From NCBI RefSeq assembly GCF_023631325.1, contig NZ_JALQDG010000003.1, positions 620,001 through 684,000 of the forward strand: a stretch of 64,000 bases of DNA, given 5' to 3'. Position 1 is the first letter of the stretch; every line of letters starts with the position of its first letter. The translations under genes were made by a program, and so were the position numbers. Under the pieces are notes generated by a model. It did not search any database. It saw only the letters and a list, made by a program, of their open reading frames with translations, and was not told the origin of the DNA. The DNA comes from Caballeronia sp. INDeC2 (GTDB taxonomy: Bacteria > Pseudomonadota > Gammaproteobacteria > Burkholderiales > Burkholderiaceae). Positions 22,911-30,711 of this stretch are shown one piece after another.

Positions 22911-24422
22911 ATGGCACAGACCAGCGATTACATCGATCTCGTCACGAGCGAGCACGCTGACAAGCCGAAGTTCATCGCGACGCTGTCGGCGCTCGTTCAA
23001 TGTTTCGTCGATCTGCAAAACGTTACGCTGCAAATCCCGTTCGACTTCGATCTCGATGAAGCCATCGGCGTCCAACTCGATGCGGTCGGCGAATGGGTCG
23101 GTCGATCGAGAAACGTGAATACTCCACTGACTGGCGTTTACTTCTCGCTCGATACGGCCGGTCTCGGTTTCGACCAAGGCGTCTGGAAGGGCCCGTTCGA
23201 TCCTGACACGGGAGTCGTGTCTCTGGATGACGATACGTACCGTCTGCTGCTGCGCGCGAAAATCGGCGCAAACAACTGGGATGGCACGCTCGGAACATCG
23301 GCTGCGATTCTCAACAGCATCTTTAACTCTGGTAATTCGGCCGTCGTCAATCCGGTAGCGATTACTGCGAGCAACGAGCCGTTCGGCTTGGGAGATGGCG
23401 CCACCGCTCAGTTCCAACTCAAGTATCAGGGGCAGCCACTGATTGGTGTTTCGTCCGCGCAGATCTATCGCAACGACTGGCAAGGCAATCAACTGCTGTA
23501 TGCGACGCCGCGCACGAACGTTCTGGGACAATCCGAGAATCTATCGGCAAGCTGGACGATTACCCGCGCATCGCTCACGCAACCCGGATTGCAAACGCTG
23601 CGCGGGTCCCTCGCCTATAAGATCGTCGAGGATTCGAGCTCAACGACGACGCACTTCATACAGCGCACGTCTGGCGGCACGTTCAATAGCGGCGACATTG
23701 CCTGTGTTTCGGCGCTAGTGCACGCGGGAGAGCGCACGCAGGTCAGACTAGGAACATCTGCTAGTGGTGGTTTTGCTTCGACCTCAATCATCGCCGACTT
23801 AAGTGCACTGACGACCGCGACGTTTTCTGGATCGCCGATCGCTTCCGGAATCATCGCACTAGGCTCTGGATGGTATCGAGTATGGGTCGCCGTGCAGGCT
23901 ACCTCGGCCGGAACGGCGACTGCGCAATGCATTCTTGCCAATGGTGGAACATCGAGCTACACGGGCGACGGTGCGAGCGGATTGTATGTCGATGCTGTTC
24001 AGATCGAACTCGTGTCAGCGGCAGCGCCTGGACCGACGAGCTACATCGCGTGCCCGACGACCGCTTCCGTCACGCTCACGGATTACACGCTGACGTCGAG
24101 TGGCGCGTTGGCTCTCGCTGTGGCGCCACTTGCTGGAGCAGTACTTTCGTGGAGCGGAAGCGGGACGATCTACCCAGCGGGAACGTACGTCTTCATCCAA
24201 GACAATGGAGACATGTCGATCACGTACGGAGTCGCCGGCAACGTTCCGAGCGCGCTGTTCCTTGCGTTGCTGCGTGGTGGATACATTCCACTAAAGCCAG
24301 AGGCAGTGCACGTTAATGGCTATTACGTCACGTCGAACCCGGGCGGTCCTCTGTTCGGATTCGATGTTGAGAACAATCTGATTTCCGGTTTCGACGTCGG
24401 CGCATGGGGCGTCGCTGCCTGA
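22911..24422 (+). CDS. Baseplate wedge protein (DUF2612) with inserted sugar-binding-like domain
   Basis: A 503-aa protein. Residues 1-150 are the DUF2612 wedge unit (FVDLQNVTLQIPFDFDLDEAIGVQLDAVGEWVGRSRNV...). From about residue 205 (ARTNVLGQSENLSASWTITRASLTQ) to about 385 there is a jelly-roll, CBM-like domain of the type found in phage spike fibres, with GSGWYRVWVAVQATSAGTATAQC and GLYVDAVQIELVS. The sequence on both sides (DWQGNQLLYAT before, LTDYTLTSSGALALAVAPLAGAVLSWSG after) looks continuous, so the domain appears inserted. It may contact host glycans. Confidence 0.82.
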   Translation: MAQTSDYIDLVTSEHADKPKFIATLSALVQCFVDLQNVTLQIPFDFDLDEAIGVQLDAVGEWVGRSRNVNTPLTGVYFSLDTAGLGFDQGVWKGPFDPDTGVVSLDDDTYRLLLRAKIGANNWDGTLGTSAAILNSIFNSGNSAVVNPVAITASNEPFGLGDGATAQFQLKYQGQPLIGVSSAQIYRNDWQGNQLLYATPRTNVLGQSENLSASWTITRASLTQPGLQTLRGSLAYKIVEDSSSTTTHFIQRTSGGTFNSGDIACVSALVHAGERTQVRLGTSASGGFASTSIIADLSALTTATFSGSPIASGIIALGSGWYRVWVAVQATSAGTATAQCILANGGTSSYTGDGASGLYVDAVQIELVSAAAPGPTSYIACPTTASVTLTDYTLTSSGALALAVAPLAGAVLSWSGSGTIYPAGTYVFIQDNGDMSITYGVAGNVPSALFLALLRGGYIPLKPEAVHVNGYYVTSNPGGPLFGFDVENNLISGFDVGAWGVAA

Positions 24423-24438
24423 CCATCACGGAGCATAA

Positions 24439-25437
24439 ATGGCAACGAATGACTTTCTTCCGTTCGCGACCGGCGGTTCGGCGAACGTTCTTACGCAGGC
24501 GCAGTGGGCAGCGCTAGCTTCTGTCTCGACTGGCTTTCAGTCCGGACTTGCCGATTCAAAGTCGGTAAACAAGGCTTTGCGTCAGTCGAGCATCATGTCT
24601 GCCGTGGTTGCGCAGTTCATCGTCAATCAGACGGGTCAGAATGCGACCGATGACGGCACGACGGCAACGCTCATCGCAAACTTGCTTGCGGCCGTGAGGG
24701 CATCGTCGAATGCCGTCGTCGGTTCGATGCGTAATGCGAAGATGTACGTCACGACCGCCTCCGCGAGTGCAACATTCACAGCAGATGAGATCATCGTCGA
24801 ATCGGTCTTGGGTGGCCTGACCTACCGCATCTCAGGCTTCAACAAGACGATCAATCTCGGCACGACGGGATCTGGTGGAATTGACTCAGGTTCAGCTCCG
24901 GTAAGCGGCTATGTCGCGCTTTATGCGATCTATAACCCGACAACCGGCGCCAGCGCGCTGCTGGCAACGAATGCAACGTCAGCTGCAGTTCCGCATGTAT
25001 ATGGCGGCGCCAACATGCCGACTGGATTCACAGCATCTGGTCTCGTAAGCGTATGGCCGACGAACGCTAGTTCTCAGTTCATTGTTGGATTCCAGAGAGA
25101 TCGGCGAGTATCGTTCCCATTCACGTTGGCGCTGTCATCCAGCAGTTCGGCACCCGCCAGCTTCACGACGTTGTCGATCGCCGCTTTGGTGCCGATGAAC
25201 GCTGTCTCGATTGGAGGCGAGGTTCTCGCGGGTTCAACATCTTCCGCGAACATCACGCTCGGCGTCGCGGCGGACAGTGCTGGAAATGGGCAGCAAGCGT
25301 CTCAGGCGGCGCTAGTCACGGTAGCGGTGTGCAACTTCAAGATTGACCTCATTGTTGCGCAGACGCTGTATTGGAAGGCGTCGGTGAGCACAGGCACGCC
25401 GAATATGTCGATTGCCCTCTCTTCTTACGAGTTCTGA
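24439..25437 (+). CDS. Tail fibre protein
   Basis: A 332-aa fibre. The N-terminal ATNDFLPFATGGSANVLTQAQWAALASVSTGFQSGLADSKSVNKALRQSSIMSAVVAQFIVNQTGQ is typical of the attachment part of prophage fibres. A Gly/Ser/Thr-rich beta region follows, with a C-terminal domain likely to be the receptor-binding tip. GGAG lies 9 bases before ATG. The codon usage is visibly more A/T-rich than in the baseplate genes, as is common for receptor-binding proteins. Confidence 0.85.
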   Translation: MATNDFLPFATGGSANVLTQAQWAALASVSTGFQSGLADSKSVNKALRQSSIMSAVVAQFIVNQTGQNATDDGTTATLIANLLAAVRASSNAVVGSMRNAKMYVTTASASATFTADEIIVESVLGGLTYRISGFNKTINLGTTGSGGIDSGSAPVSGYVALYAIYNPTTGASALLATNATSAAVPHVYGGANMPTGFTASGLVSVWPTNASSQFIVGFQRDRRVSFPFTLALSSSSSAPASFTTLSIAALVPMNAVSIGGEVLAGSTSSANITLGVAADSAGNGQQASQAALVTVAVCNFKIDLIVAQTLYWKASVSTGTPNMSIALSSYEF

Positions 25438-25438
25438 T

Positions 25439-25624
25439 ATGCAACTGATAAATGTGCAGTTTGCGGATGAATCGGAGGCAAAGATTGTCTCGTATTTCGC
25501 CGGGCCGCAAGATTCGGCAGAGTATCCGAATCAAGGCACCGTGCAAACCGATGACGACAGATGGAAAGCCTTCTACGAAACCGTCTCTTCAGAGATACGT
25601 CCGTACGTGCCTTCTCCATCATAA
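25439..25624 (+). CDS. Small protein after tail fibre
   Basis: A 61-aa acidic protein starting one base after the fibre stop (TGATATG). The sequence (QLINVQFADESEAKIVSYFAGPQDSAEYPNQGTVQTDDDRWKAFYETV) resembles short proteins that accompany phage fibres and may act as fibre chaperone or accessory. It is the last rightward gene before a convergent leftward cluster. Confidence 0.65.
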   Translation: MQLINVQFADESEAKIVSYFAGPQDSAEYPNQGTVQTDDDRWKAFYETVSSEIRPYVPSPS

Positions 25625-25630
25625 GAGGCA

Positions 25631-25819
25631 TTAGCCGTGCGGCGATTGCTTCTGATCACACCGAGCGGCTCTTCTTAGGTCTCGTTCTGTCCACGCCCAT
25701 AGGGCAATCCCAAAGAAGCTTGTAATTAGGCTTCCATTGTTTATCTGGAAGCCAAGCATCCACGCAATCAAGACGCTCGCGGAGATTGCACCCACTAACC
25801 GGATGAACCATGTAATCAT
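25631..25819 (-). CDS. Small two-helix membrane protein
   Basis: A 62-aa protein with two hydrophobic segments (WFIRLVGAISASVLIAWMLGF and SLITSFFGIALWAWTE). Its ATG overlaps the stop of the SGNH-hydrolase gene (ATGA), so the two are translated together. Candidates are a membrane partner of the hydrolase/acyltransferase pair or a superinfection-exclusion protein; neither can be told from sequence. Confidence 0.6.
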   Translation of the reverse strand: MITWFIRLVGAISASVLIAWMLGFQINNGSLITSFFGIALWAWTERDLRRAARCDQKQSPHG

Positions 25820-26508
25820 TTCTGAAGTCTCTCAACAAGAGGCCCAATAACGGCCGCCATTCTTTGCGCCTCGATTTTGTACATTTCGCCTCTTGGGTGT
25901 ATGCAGTCCGACAGCATGTCCTGCCAGTTCGGAAGTGAAAGAAGGTATTCGTAGTTTTTGACCAGCGGTGTATTCTTTTCCGCAGCAACATCTTCCATCG
26001 CTTCAGCATATGCATCAAGGCCCGTGAACTGCTCTCCGTTCACGCAGGTTGGGTTGGGCTGTTCAAAGACGATGATCTTGCCGCCACGAATCGCTGTGTC
26101 AGCGATCTCCCGAAGCGCAGCCTTGTAGGCGTCTAGGCTCTCTGGACGAAGCATTCCATCGTTAATTCCGTAATTGACGATCATGATCTGTGCATTTGAA
26201 TTTGCCACTACCTGCGTCCACGGAAGGTGAACGGTGTCAGATCCTTCGACTAACTGCGGAGCGCGCGTCCCTGACACACCTTGATTCGAAACCGTAACCG
26301 AATCGCCGTATTTCGCTTGCAGAGAAGATTGCAGCACAGCCGGCTGATTGTCGACCGAAATAGTCGCAAGGGTACCAGGACCGTTCAGGTAGGTATAGCC
26401 CTCCATCGTCGAGTCGCCGTATGCCTCGATCAAGACCGGTTTGGGCGCTTGTTTGACGGTCGGAGCAGTGGTGATGTTTCCGCCGCCTCCGCCGCCACAA
26501 GCACACAT
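25816..26508 (-). CDS. SGNH/GDSL hydrolase, start codon uncertain
   Basis: Esterase-type hydrolase with all family blocks: AYGDST (Ser33 counted from ATG 26508), NQGVSGTRA, IVNYGINDG (Asn) and DCIHPRG (Asp-x-x-His). The lipobox-like stretch GWKSATIAFLASGIMCAC and then six glycines precede the domain in the same frame. The whole hydrophobic segment lies upstream of the only nearby ATG, and no ATG, GTG or TTG is found in frame for more than 150 bp before it. The start given is therefore provisional. With the acyltransferase nearby it could remove or transfer acyl groups on surface glycans. Confidence 0.75.
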   Translation of the reverse strand: MCACGGGGGGNITTAPTVKQAPKPVLIEAYGDSTMEGYTYLNGPGTLATISVDNQPAVLQSSLQAKYGDSVTVSNQGVSGTRAPQLVEGSDTVHLPWTQVVANSNAQIMIVNYGINDGMLRPESLDAYKAALREIADTAIRGGKIIVFEQPNPTCVNGEQFTGLDAYAEAMEDVAAEKNTPLVKNYEYLLSLPNWQDMLSDCIHPRGEMYKIEAQRMAAVIGPLVERLQK

Positions 26509-26528
26509 GATTCCGGAGGCAAGGAAGG

Positions 26529-26819
26529 CTATTGTTGCGGATTTCCATCCGCTGACAAGTCGACATGCGCGCCATACGCGCGCATCCGGTCGAGGATTCT
26601 TTCGAAGGTGTCCTGATCGAGTTCGAGTCGCGCCGTTGCGAAGAAGAGCATTTGGAGACTCATGTCTCGATGATTCGTCGGATCCTCCGGCTTGCTCGTA
26701 TATCTGCGCCACTGACGTCCAGTCGCGACGCCAAACAGATCTGCCATCTGTGCGCTCGAATAGCCTAGCGCCTCCTTTAGGCGAACAAGATCTTCGGGTG
26801 ACGGTGGCTTGTATTTCAT
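26529..26819 (-). CDS. XRE-like HTH protein
   Basis: A 96-aa protein whose first half is a helix-turn-helix (SPEDLVRLKEALGYSSAQMADLFGVATGRQWRRYTSK). The second half reads MSLQMLFFATARLELDQDTFERILDRMRAYGAHVDL, a pattern I associate with small regulators in Burkholderia prophages. It is the first gene after a near-consensus leftward promoter and runs into the SGNH frame. It may autoregulate the cluster. Confidence 0.75.
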   Translation of the reverse strand: MKYKPPSPEDLVRLKEALGYSSAQMADLFGVATGRQWRRYTSKPEDPTNHRDMSLQMLFFATARLELDQDTFERILDRMRAYGAHVDLSADGNPQQ

Positions 26820-26922
26820 TGCGGATTTTCCGGAGCGCGCGCAAGCGCGAATAGGCAGCAGTCGTCATGGTCATTCCCGTAGGAGCATCGAACCGCGCTG
26901 GATGCGCAGCTCTATGGCGAGC

Positions 26923-26951
26923 ATAGTAGGTCCAAAGGGTACGAATGTCAA
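26923..26951 (-). promoter_or_regulatory. Sigma-70 promoter of the leftward accessory cluster
   Basis: On the minus strand: TTGACA (26951-26946), 17-bp spacer, TACTAT (26928-26923). The -35 is a perfect match. Transcription would start near 26916 and reach the HTH gene at 26819. A strong promoter on the strand opposite to late transcription is typical of genes expressed from the prophage. Confidence 0.8.
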
Positions 26952-26995
26952 CTTCTGCCGGGATGGGATCGCGGGGTTATGCCTTGGCAATCGGA

Positions 26996-28153
26996 TTACG
27001 AACGGTTTATCCCGGCGTGCGCCGGATGCTCTTGCAAGGCGCCGCCTTCCCGTTCTGGACGCTTCCTTGCAAGGAATGGCTTCTCAACTCCGTAATACGA
27101 GCACACTGCGATAGCAATGCTGGCCGCCGTTGCTAGCACTGCCCAGAGGGCGAAGCGCTTAGGTCCCCAAGTCCCAACTGGGCTCACTGCATTGCCGAAG
27201 CGAATCGTTCCCTGGAGAACGAGAAGGTGGAGGAGATATAAGCTGTAGCTGATCGTTCCGAGGCCAACCATGACGCGACTGAACAACACCTTCGGATTCA
27301 GGTAAATCACAGATGCGAACGTTGCGCTGGTCACGATCCAACTGAGCAAGGCACCCGAGATGTTTCCGATGGCAGCAGAGTCGGTCAACTTCCATAGCCA
27401 CAAAACCATCTGGCGATGTGGCAGTGCTATGTACAAAGCAGCAAGTGCGAGAAAGACGACTGTTCCAAGCGTCGATTGTTTTGATCGAGCCCGACTAGAC
27501 TCGGCTATTGCAGCACCGGTAAAGAAGAAAAGGAGTCGATAGTAGGCGTTGTTATAGGCGAACACGAACGCAATCAGCGCGACGATGCCGCTCCACAGCA
27601 AGAAGCGATTGCCTCTGAATGCAACAAGCAAGGGAAGCAAGATATAGAACTGCCACTCATATGCCAGTGTCCAGATCGTCGCCGTGAAGTAGGTGGTGTC
27701 AACGCCATTTATGGTTTGCTGACCGTCGAACCCGAATGTGAAGAGCGCGAAGATTTGATGGAGCAATTCGCTCGTCAAAATCTTCCTTTCCCAACCGGTG
27801 ATGAACCCCACGCTGATCAATACGATCGCAGCGAAGAGAAAATATGCAGGGACAAGTCGGCAAACACGATTCACGTAGAACCGCGACCAATCAGTGACCC
27901 TCCCTGATATTGCTACCTTCTTCCAGAAAAGATAACCAGTGATGCAGAAGAACAGTTCGACGCCAAAGCTTCCGGAATTCCCTGCGCACATCAACGCGAA
28001 TTTGCTGAGCCCGAATTGCCCAATCCATTTAAATCCGATCCCCATAGAGGCAAATGGAAGGTGGTTGAGCACTACCAGTAACGCCGCAAACCCTCGAAGT
28101 CCTTCGATGGATAAGTCCTTCTTCAGTGCTGTTTCTTTATGTTGGATCTTCAT
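26996..28153 (-). CDS. Acyltransferase 3 family membrane protein (OafA-like)
   Basis: A 385-aa integral membrane O-acyltransferase. The hallmark N-terminus is SIEGLRGFAALLVVLNHLP (R-x10-H catalytic pattern), then SGSFGVELFFCITGYLFWKK and FYVNRVCRLVPAYF; about ten hydrophobic helices follow, and it closes with YYGVEKPFLARKR. Phage-encoded relatives (for example serotype-converting acetylases) acetylate O-antigen and block adsorption. There is no fused SGNH domain; a separate SGNH hydrolase is encoded downstream on the same strand. The gene is A/T-richer than the virion genes. Confidence 0.9.
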   Translation of the reverse strand: MKIQHKETALKKDLSIEGLRGFAALLVVLNHLPFASMGIGFKWIGQFGLSKFALMCAGNSGSFGVELFFCITGYLFWKKVAISGRVTDWSRFYVNRVCRLVPAYFLFAAIVLISVGFITGWERKILTSELLHQIFALFTFGFDGQQTINGVDTTYFTATIWTLAYEWQFYILLPLLVAFRGNRFLLWSGIVALIAFVFAYNNAYYRLLFFFTGAAIAESSRARSKQSTLGTVVFLALAALYIALPHRQMVLWLWKLTDSAAIGNISGALLSWIVTSATFASVIYLNPKVLFSRVMVGLGTISYSLYLLHLLVLQGTIRFGNAVSPVGTWGPKRFALWAVLATAASIAIAVCSYYGVEKPFLARKRPEREGGALQEHPAHAGINRS

Positions 28154-28295
28154 TTTTAAGTAATCCCCACCACGCGGCCTGGAATGGGGTGGTTTCGGCG
28201 AGCCAGATGATACCGCAACCTGTCGTTAACACCTTGCGGGACTGTAAGCATCAGACCTGCAATCGAGCACCATCTGATCCCATGTGTTTTATCGC

Positions 28296-28320
28296 AAGCC
28301 GCCGTCGAGCGGCTTTTTTT
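28296..28320 (+). terminator. Hairpin-T terminator ahead of the lysis genes
   Basis: AAGCCGC (28296-28302) pairs with GCGGCTT (28309-28315) over a 6-base loop, followed by seven T. The 207-bp gap 28154-28360 holds this and no gene. It may stop rightward read-through before the lysis cassette; no clear promoter is seen in the rest. Confidence 0.75.
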
Positions 28321-28360
28321 ATGCCCGGACCACCGGCGACAGTACGAGGAAGGACAGTTC

Positions 28361-28693
28361 ATGCCATTGCCAGAGTGGACGCAAAACACCGGAGCGGGCG
28401 CGGTTGCAGCGCTCGCCTTCCGGTGGATATGGCAGGAAGTCAGAAGCCGGCGCAAAGACATTCAGGTCGATCAATCCGAGGCGCTCGCCCTCAAGAACAT
28501 GAAGGACGAGATCGCCCGGCTGACCGAGCGCATCGACTCGCTGGAAAAGAAGCTCGACGAACGGGATGTCGAAGTCGAGTCCGAGCGGAAGCTGCGACGC
28601 ATCGCGGAGAACGAGCTCGATCAGGAGCAGCGGCGGAGCGCCGCGCTCGAGGATCGGATCGCCGAATTGGAGAGCGAACTTGCCAAATCTTAG
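28361..28693 (+). CDS. Coiled-coil protein of lysis region
   Basis: A 110-aa protein with GAGGAAGGA upstream. The N-terminus is mildly hydrophobic (GAGAVAALAFRWIWQEV, too short for a certain membrane helix); residues 40-110 are a charged heptad-type coiled coil (EIARLTERIDSLEKKLDERDVEVESERKLRRIAENELDQE). It precedes a second membrane-anchored helical protein whose start lies inside it. A role in lysis or exclusion is possible; not assigned. Confidence 0.6.
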   Translation: MPLPEWTQNTGAGAVAALAFRWIWQEVRSRRKDIQVDQSEALALKNMKDEIARLTERIDSLEKKLDERDVEVESERKLRRIAENELDQEQRRSAALEDRIAELESELAKS

Positions 28694-29225
28694 TCAATGG
28701 TGGCGCGCGAGCAAGTTGCTCATCGCCGTATGTCTTTTGGTGCTCGTGGCTGGCTTCGCCGGCGCGCAGTGGCAGTCACGGGCTGACGCGGATGAGCGCG
28801 CTGTGCTGCTCGATCGTTTCCCGAAGGTTAGAGCGGAGGAGCGCGCTGCATGCACGCGCGAGTTCACTGCGCAGATCAACGGCCTGAAGGCGGTGAACGA
28901 GCAGGGCGCGAGCGATCTCGCCGCGATGAAGCAATCGATCGACGACACGAATCGGATAGTCGCCTACACCCTGCGCTTTCTCGGCGACCGCGCAAAGGTC
29001 ACCGACGCGCGGCAGGCGGCTCTCATCAAGCAGGCGAGGCAGGCCGCTGCCGCTGCGACGGTCGCCGCTCAGAAGACAGAGGTCGTCGAGCAGAAAGTCG
29101 CAGTCGCTGCGACGAAGGCCGATGAGGCTGCGAGCGCCGTGAAATCTGTCGACAAGAAGCTCGAAACCGCAACGCATCCGACGGCTGCAGTTCCGCCGAC
29201 GCCTTGGGCCGGCAGTCGCCGCTGA
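28680..29225 (+). CDS. Membrane-anchored helical protein, TTG start
   Basis: A 181-aa protein. TTG at 28680 is chosen: it is 7 bases after GGAGAG and places a membrane anchor (LLIAVCLLVLVAGFAGAQW, residues about 12-31) right at the N-terminus. The upstream open frame to 28566 overlaps the previous gene and lacks a Shine-Dalgarno. The rest is a periplasm-facing Ala/Lys-rich coiled coil (KQARQAAAAATVAAQKTEVVEQKVAVAATKADEAASAVKSVDKKLE). It may be a holin-associated or envelope protein. Confidence 0.65.
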   Translation: MPNLSQWWRASKLLIAVCLLVLVAGFAGAQWQSRADADERAVLLDRFPKVRAEERAACTREFTAQINGLKAVNEQGASDLAAMKQSIDDTNRIVAYTLRFLGDRAKVTDARQAALIKQARQAAAAATVAAQKTEVVEQKVAVAATKADEAASAVKSVDKKLETATHPTAAVPPTPWAGSRR

Positions 29226-29244
29226 CATTCTCCCTTTCCACCTC

Positions 29245-29268
29245 AACCCGGCCGCGCGCCGGGTTTTT
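29245..29268 (+). terminator. Terminator between helical protein and holin genes
   Basis: AACCCGGC (29245-29252) pairs with GCCGGGTT (29258-29265) over a 5-base loop, followed by a short T-run to 29268. It sits 17 bp before the ATG of the candidate holin gene. Confidence 0.75.
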
Positions 29269-29284
29269 CATTTCTGGAGGGCAT

Positions 29285-29566
29285 ATGCCACTCATCCCGT
29301 TCACTCGCTGGCGGCTGACGCTCGCCAACGGGTGGCAGAAGCTTCATACCCGCGGCACGGTCATCGCCGGCGCTGCGTTCACGGCGCTCGCCGGCGCTGG
29401 GCCGATCATCTCGCAGGCGTGGTCCGGCATGCCGCGCGAGCTGCGCGACGTCATCCCGCAGAACGTTCAGCAGTGGATCGCCTACACGATCTTCGGCCTG
29501 ACGTTCATCGCAATCCGTTACACGTCGGTGCATCGCGCGCCGGCCGATAGCGAGGCGCAACGATGA
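29285..29566 (+). CDS. Candidate holin
   Basis: A 93-aa protein with CTGGAGG before ATG 29285 and two predicted membrane helices (VIAGAAFTALAGAGPIISQAW and QQWIAYTIFGLTFIAIRYTSV). Its C-terminus is short and charged. It lies directly before the endolysin gene (4-bp overlap), as holins usually do. Holins form the lethal membrane holes that release endolysin. A longer open frame from 29204 overlaps the terminator and is rejected. Confidence 0.75.
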   Translation: MPLIPFTRWRLTLANGWQKLHTRGTVIAGAAFTALAGAGPIISQAWSGMPRELRDVIPQNVQQWIAYTIFGLTFIAIRYTSVHRAPADSEAQR

Positions 29567-30183
29567 GCTGGCTCGACGCAGTCATCGCGCTGTTCAAGCC
29601 AAAGCGGCAGGGCGGCGGTTACCAGCCCTTGCCGACGCCTGAGCCGCTTCCTCCGCCACCTGCGCCCGCGCCTTCCGCGCCCGCCGTATCTCTGTCGTCC
29701 CGTCTGCCGACGATGACGCCGCAGAACGAGATGGTTCTCGTCGACGAGTTACGCCGCGACGAGGGCGTGCGATACACGCGCTACCTTGACTCGAAGGGCA
29801 TACCGACTACCGGCGTAGGGCACAACCTGCAAGCGAAGCCGCTGCCTGCCGGATGGACCTATCCACTGTCAGATAGTCAGGTCGATCAGCTGCTCGAGGA
29901 CGACCTCGACGACGTGTACGTCGATTTAGACCGCAACCTGTCGTGGTGGCGCGCGCTCGACGCCGTTCGTCAGCGGGTCATCTGCAACATGTGCTTCAAC
30001 ATGGGCATCGGCCGGCTGCTCGGCTTCAAGAACATGATCGCGGCCGCGCGCGCGGGCAACTACTCGAAGGCGGCCCTCGAGATGCTCGATTCGAAGTGGG
30101 CGCGCGAAGACGTCGGCATTGGCACGGCCGCGAAGCCGGGCCGCGCGCTGCGTCTCGCCAACATGATGAGGGACGGGAAATGA
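29563..30183 (+). CDS. Endolysin, T4-lysozyme type (GH24)
   Basis: A 206-aa muramidase. The T4-lysozyme triad spacing is exact: Glu67, Asp76, Thr82 in DEGVRYTRYLDSKGIPTTGVGH. Residues 1-50 are a Pro-rich linker with no clear signal peptide, so release probably depends on the holin. The C-terminal region (VRQRVICNMCFNMGIGRLLGFKNMIAA...SKWARE) matches the family. ATGA overlaps on both sides tie it to holin and i-spanin genes. Confidence 0.92.
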   Translation: MSWLDAVIALFKPKRQGGGYQPLPTPEPLPPPPAPAPSAPAVSLSSRLPTMTPQNEMVLVDELRRDEGVRYTRYLDSKGIPTTGVGHNLQAKPLPAGWTYPLSDSQVDQLLEDDLDDVYVDLDRNLSWWRALDAVRQRVICNMCFNMGIGRLLGFKNMIAAARAGNYSKAALEMLDSKWAREDVGIGTAAKPGRALRLANMMRDGK

Positions 30184-30563
30184 TCGAACTCTTGATGAAG
30201 CTCGGGCCGTGGATCGGGATGGGGATCGCCGCCGCGTGGGCGCTGATCGTTCACGCGCGTTCGAACGCCAAGGTGTCGGACGCGAAGCAGCAGGCGCAGA
30301 TCGACGTCGCGGCCGCGAAGGCGCAACAGCGAGTAGCAGAAGACAACCTCACCGCACGGAAGACGGCAGACGTGCAAGCCGATGCCGATGCAGCGAAGAC
30401 TGCGGCGACCGCCGCGCAGGAGCGAACCAATGTGGAAAATTCTCAGGCCATTCTCGATGACGCTGCTGCTCGTGACGAGCTTATCCGGATGCTTCACGGC
30501 TCCGGCGAAGACAACCCCGGAAGTGGTCAAGGAAGTGCCGGGGCCGACCCGGGTCGTCGATAA
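30180..30563 (+). CDS. Inner-membrane spanin (Rz-like)
   Basis: A 127-aa protein with one N-terminal membrane anchor (LGPWIGMGIAAAWALIVHARS) and a long helical periplasmic region rich in Ala/Gln (KQQAQIDVAAAKAQQRVAEDN). This is the layout of the i-spanin. It begins in an ATGA overlap with the endolysin. The o-spanin gene starts inside it in another frame. Confidence 0.82.
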   Translation: MIELLMKLGPWIGMGIAAAWALIVHARSNAKVSDAKQQAQIDVAAAKAQQRVAEDNLTARKTADVQADADAAKTAATAAQERTNVENSQAILDDAAARDELIRMLHGSGEDNPGSGQGSAGADPGRR

Positions 30564-30711
30564 CTCGTGCCTGTACTTCAAGCCAATCACGCCGACTGAA
30601 GCCGACGTGCTGGGTATGTCGCGCGGCCTCGTCGATCAGATCACGGCGCACGACAAGATCGGCATCCAGCATTGCGGGTGGAAGTTGGGCGGGACAGATC
30701 AAGACCGATAG
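30430..30711 (+). CDS. Outer-membrane spanin lipoprotein (Rz1-like)
   Basis: A 93-aa protein from ATG 30430, overlapping the i-spanin by 134 bp in the +1 frame. Signal peptide with lipobox LLLVTSLSGC (lipidated Cys), then a Pro-rich mature start (FTAPAKTTPEVVKEVPGPT). Together with the i-spanin it fuses the two membranes in the last step of lysis. It ends in a 13-bp tail-to-tail overlap with a leftward gene. Confidence 0.82.
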   Translation: MWKILRPFSMTLLLVTSLSGCFTAPAKTTPEVVKEVPGPTRVVDNSCLYFKPITPTEADVLGMSRGLVDQITAHDKIGIQHCGWKLGGTDQDR

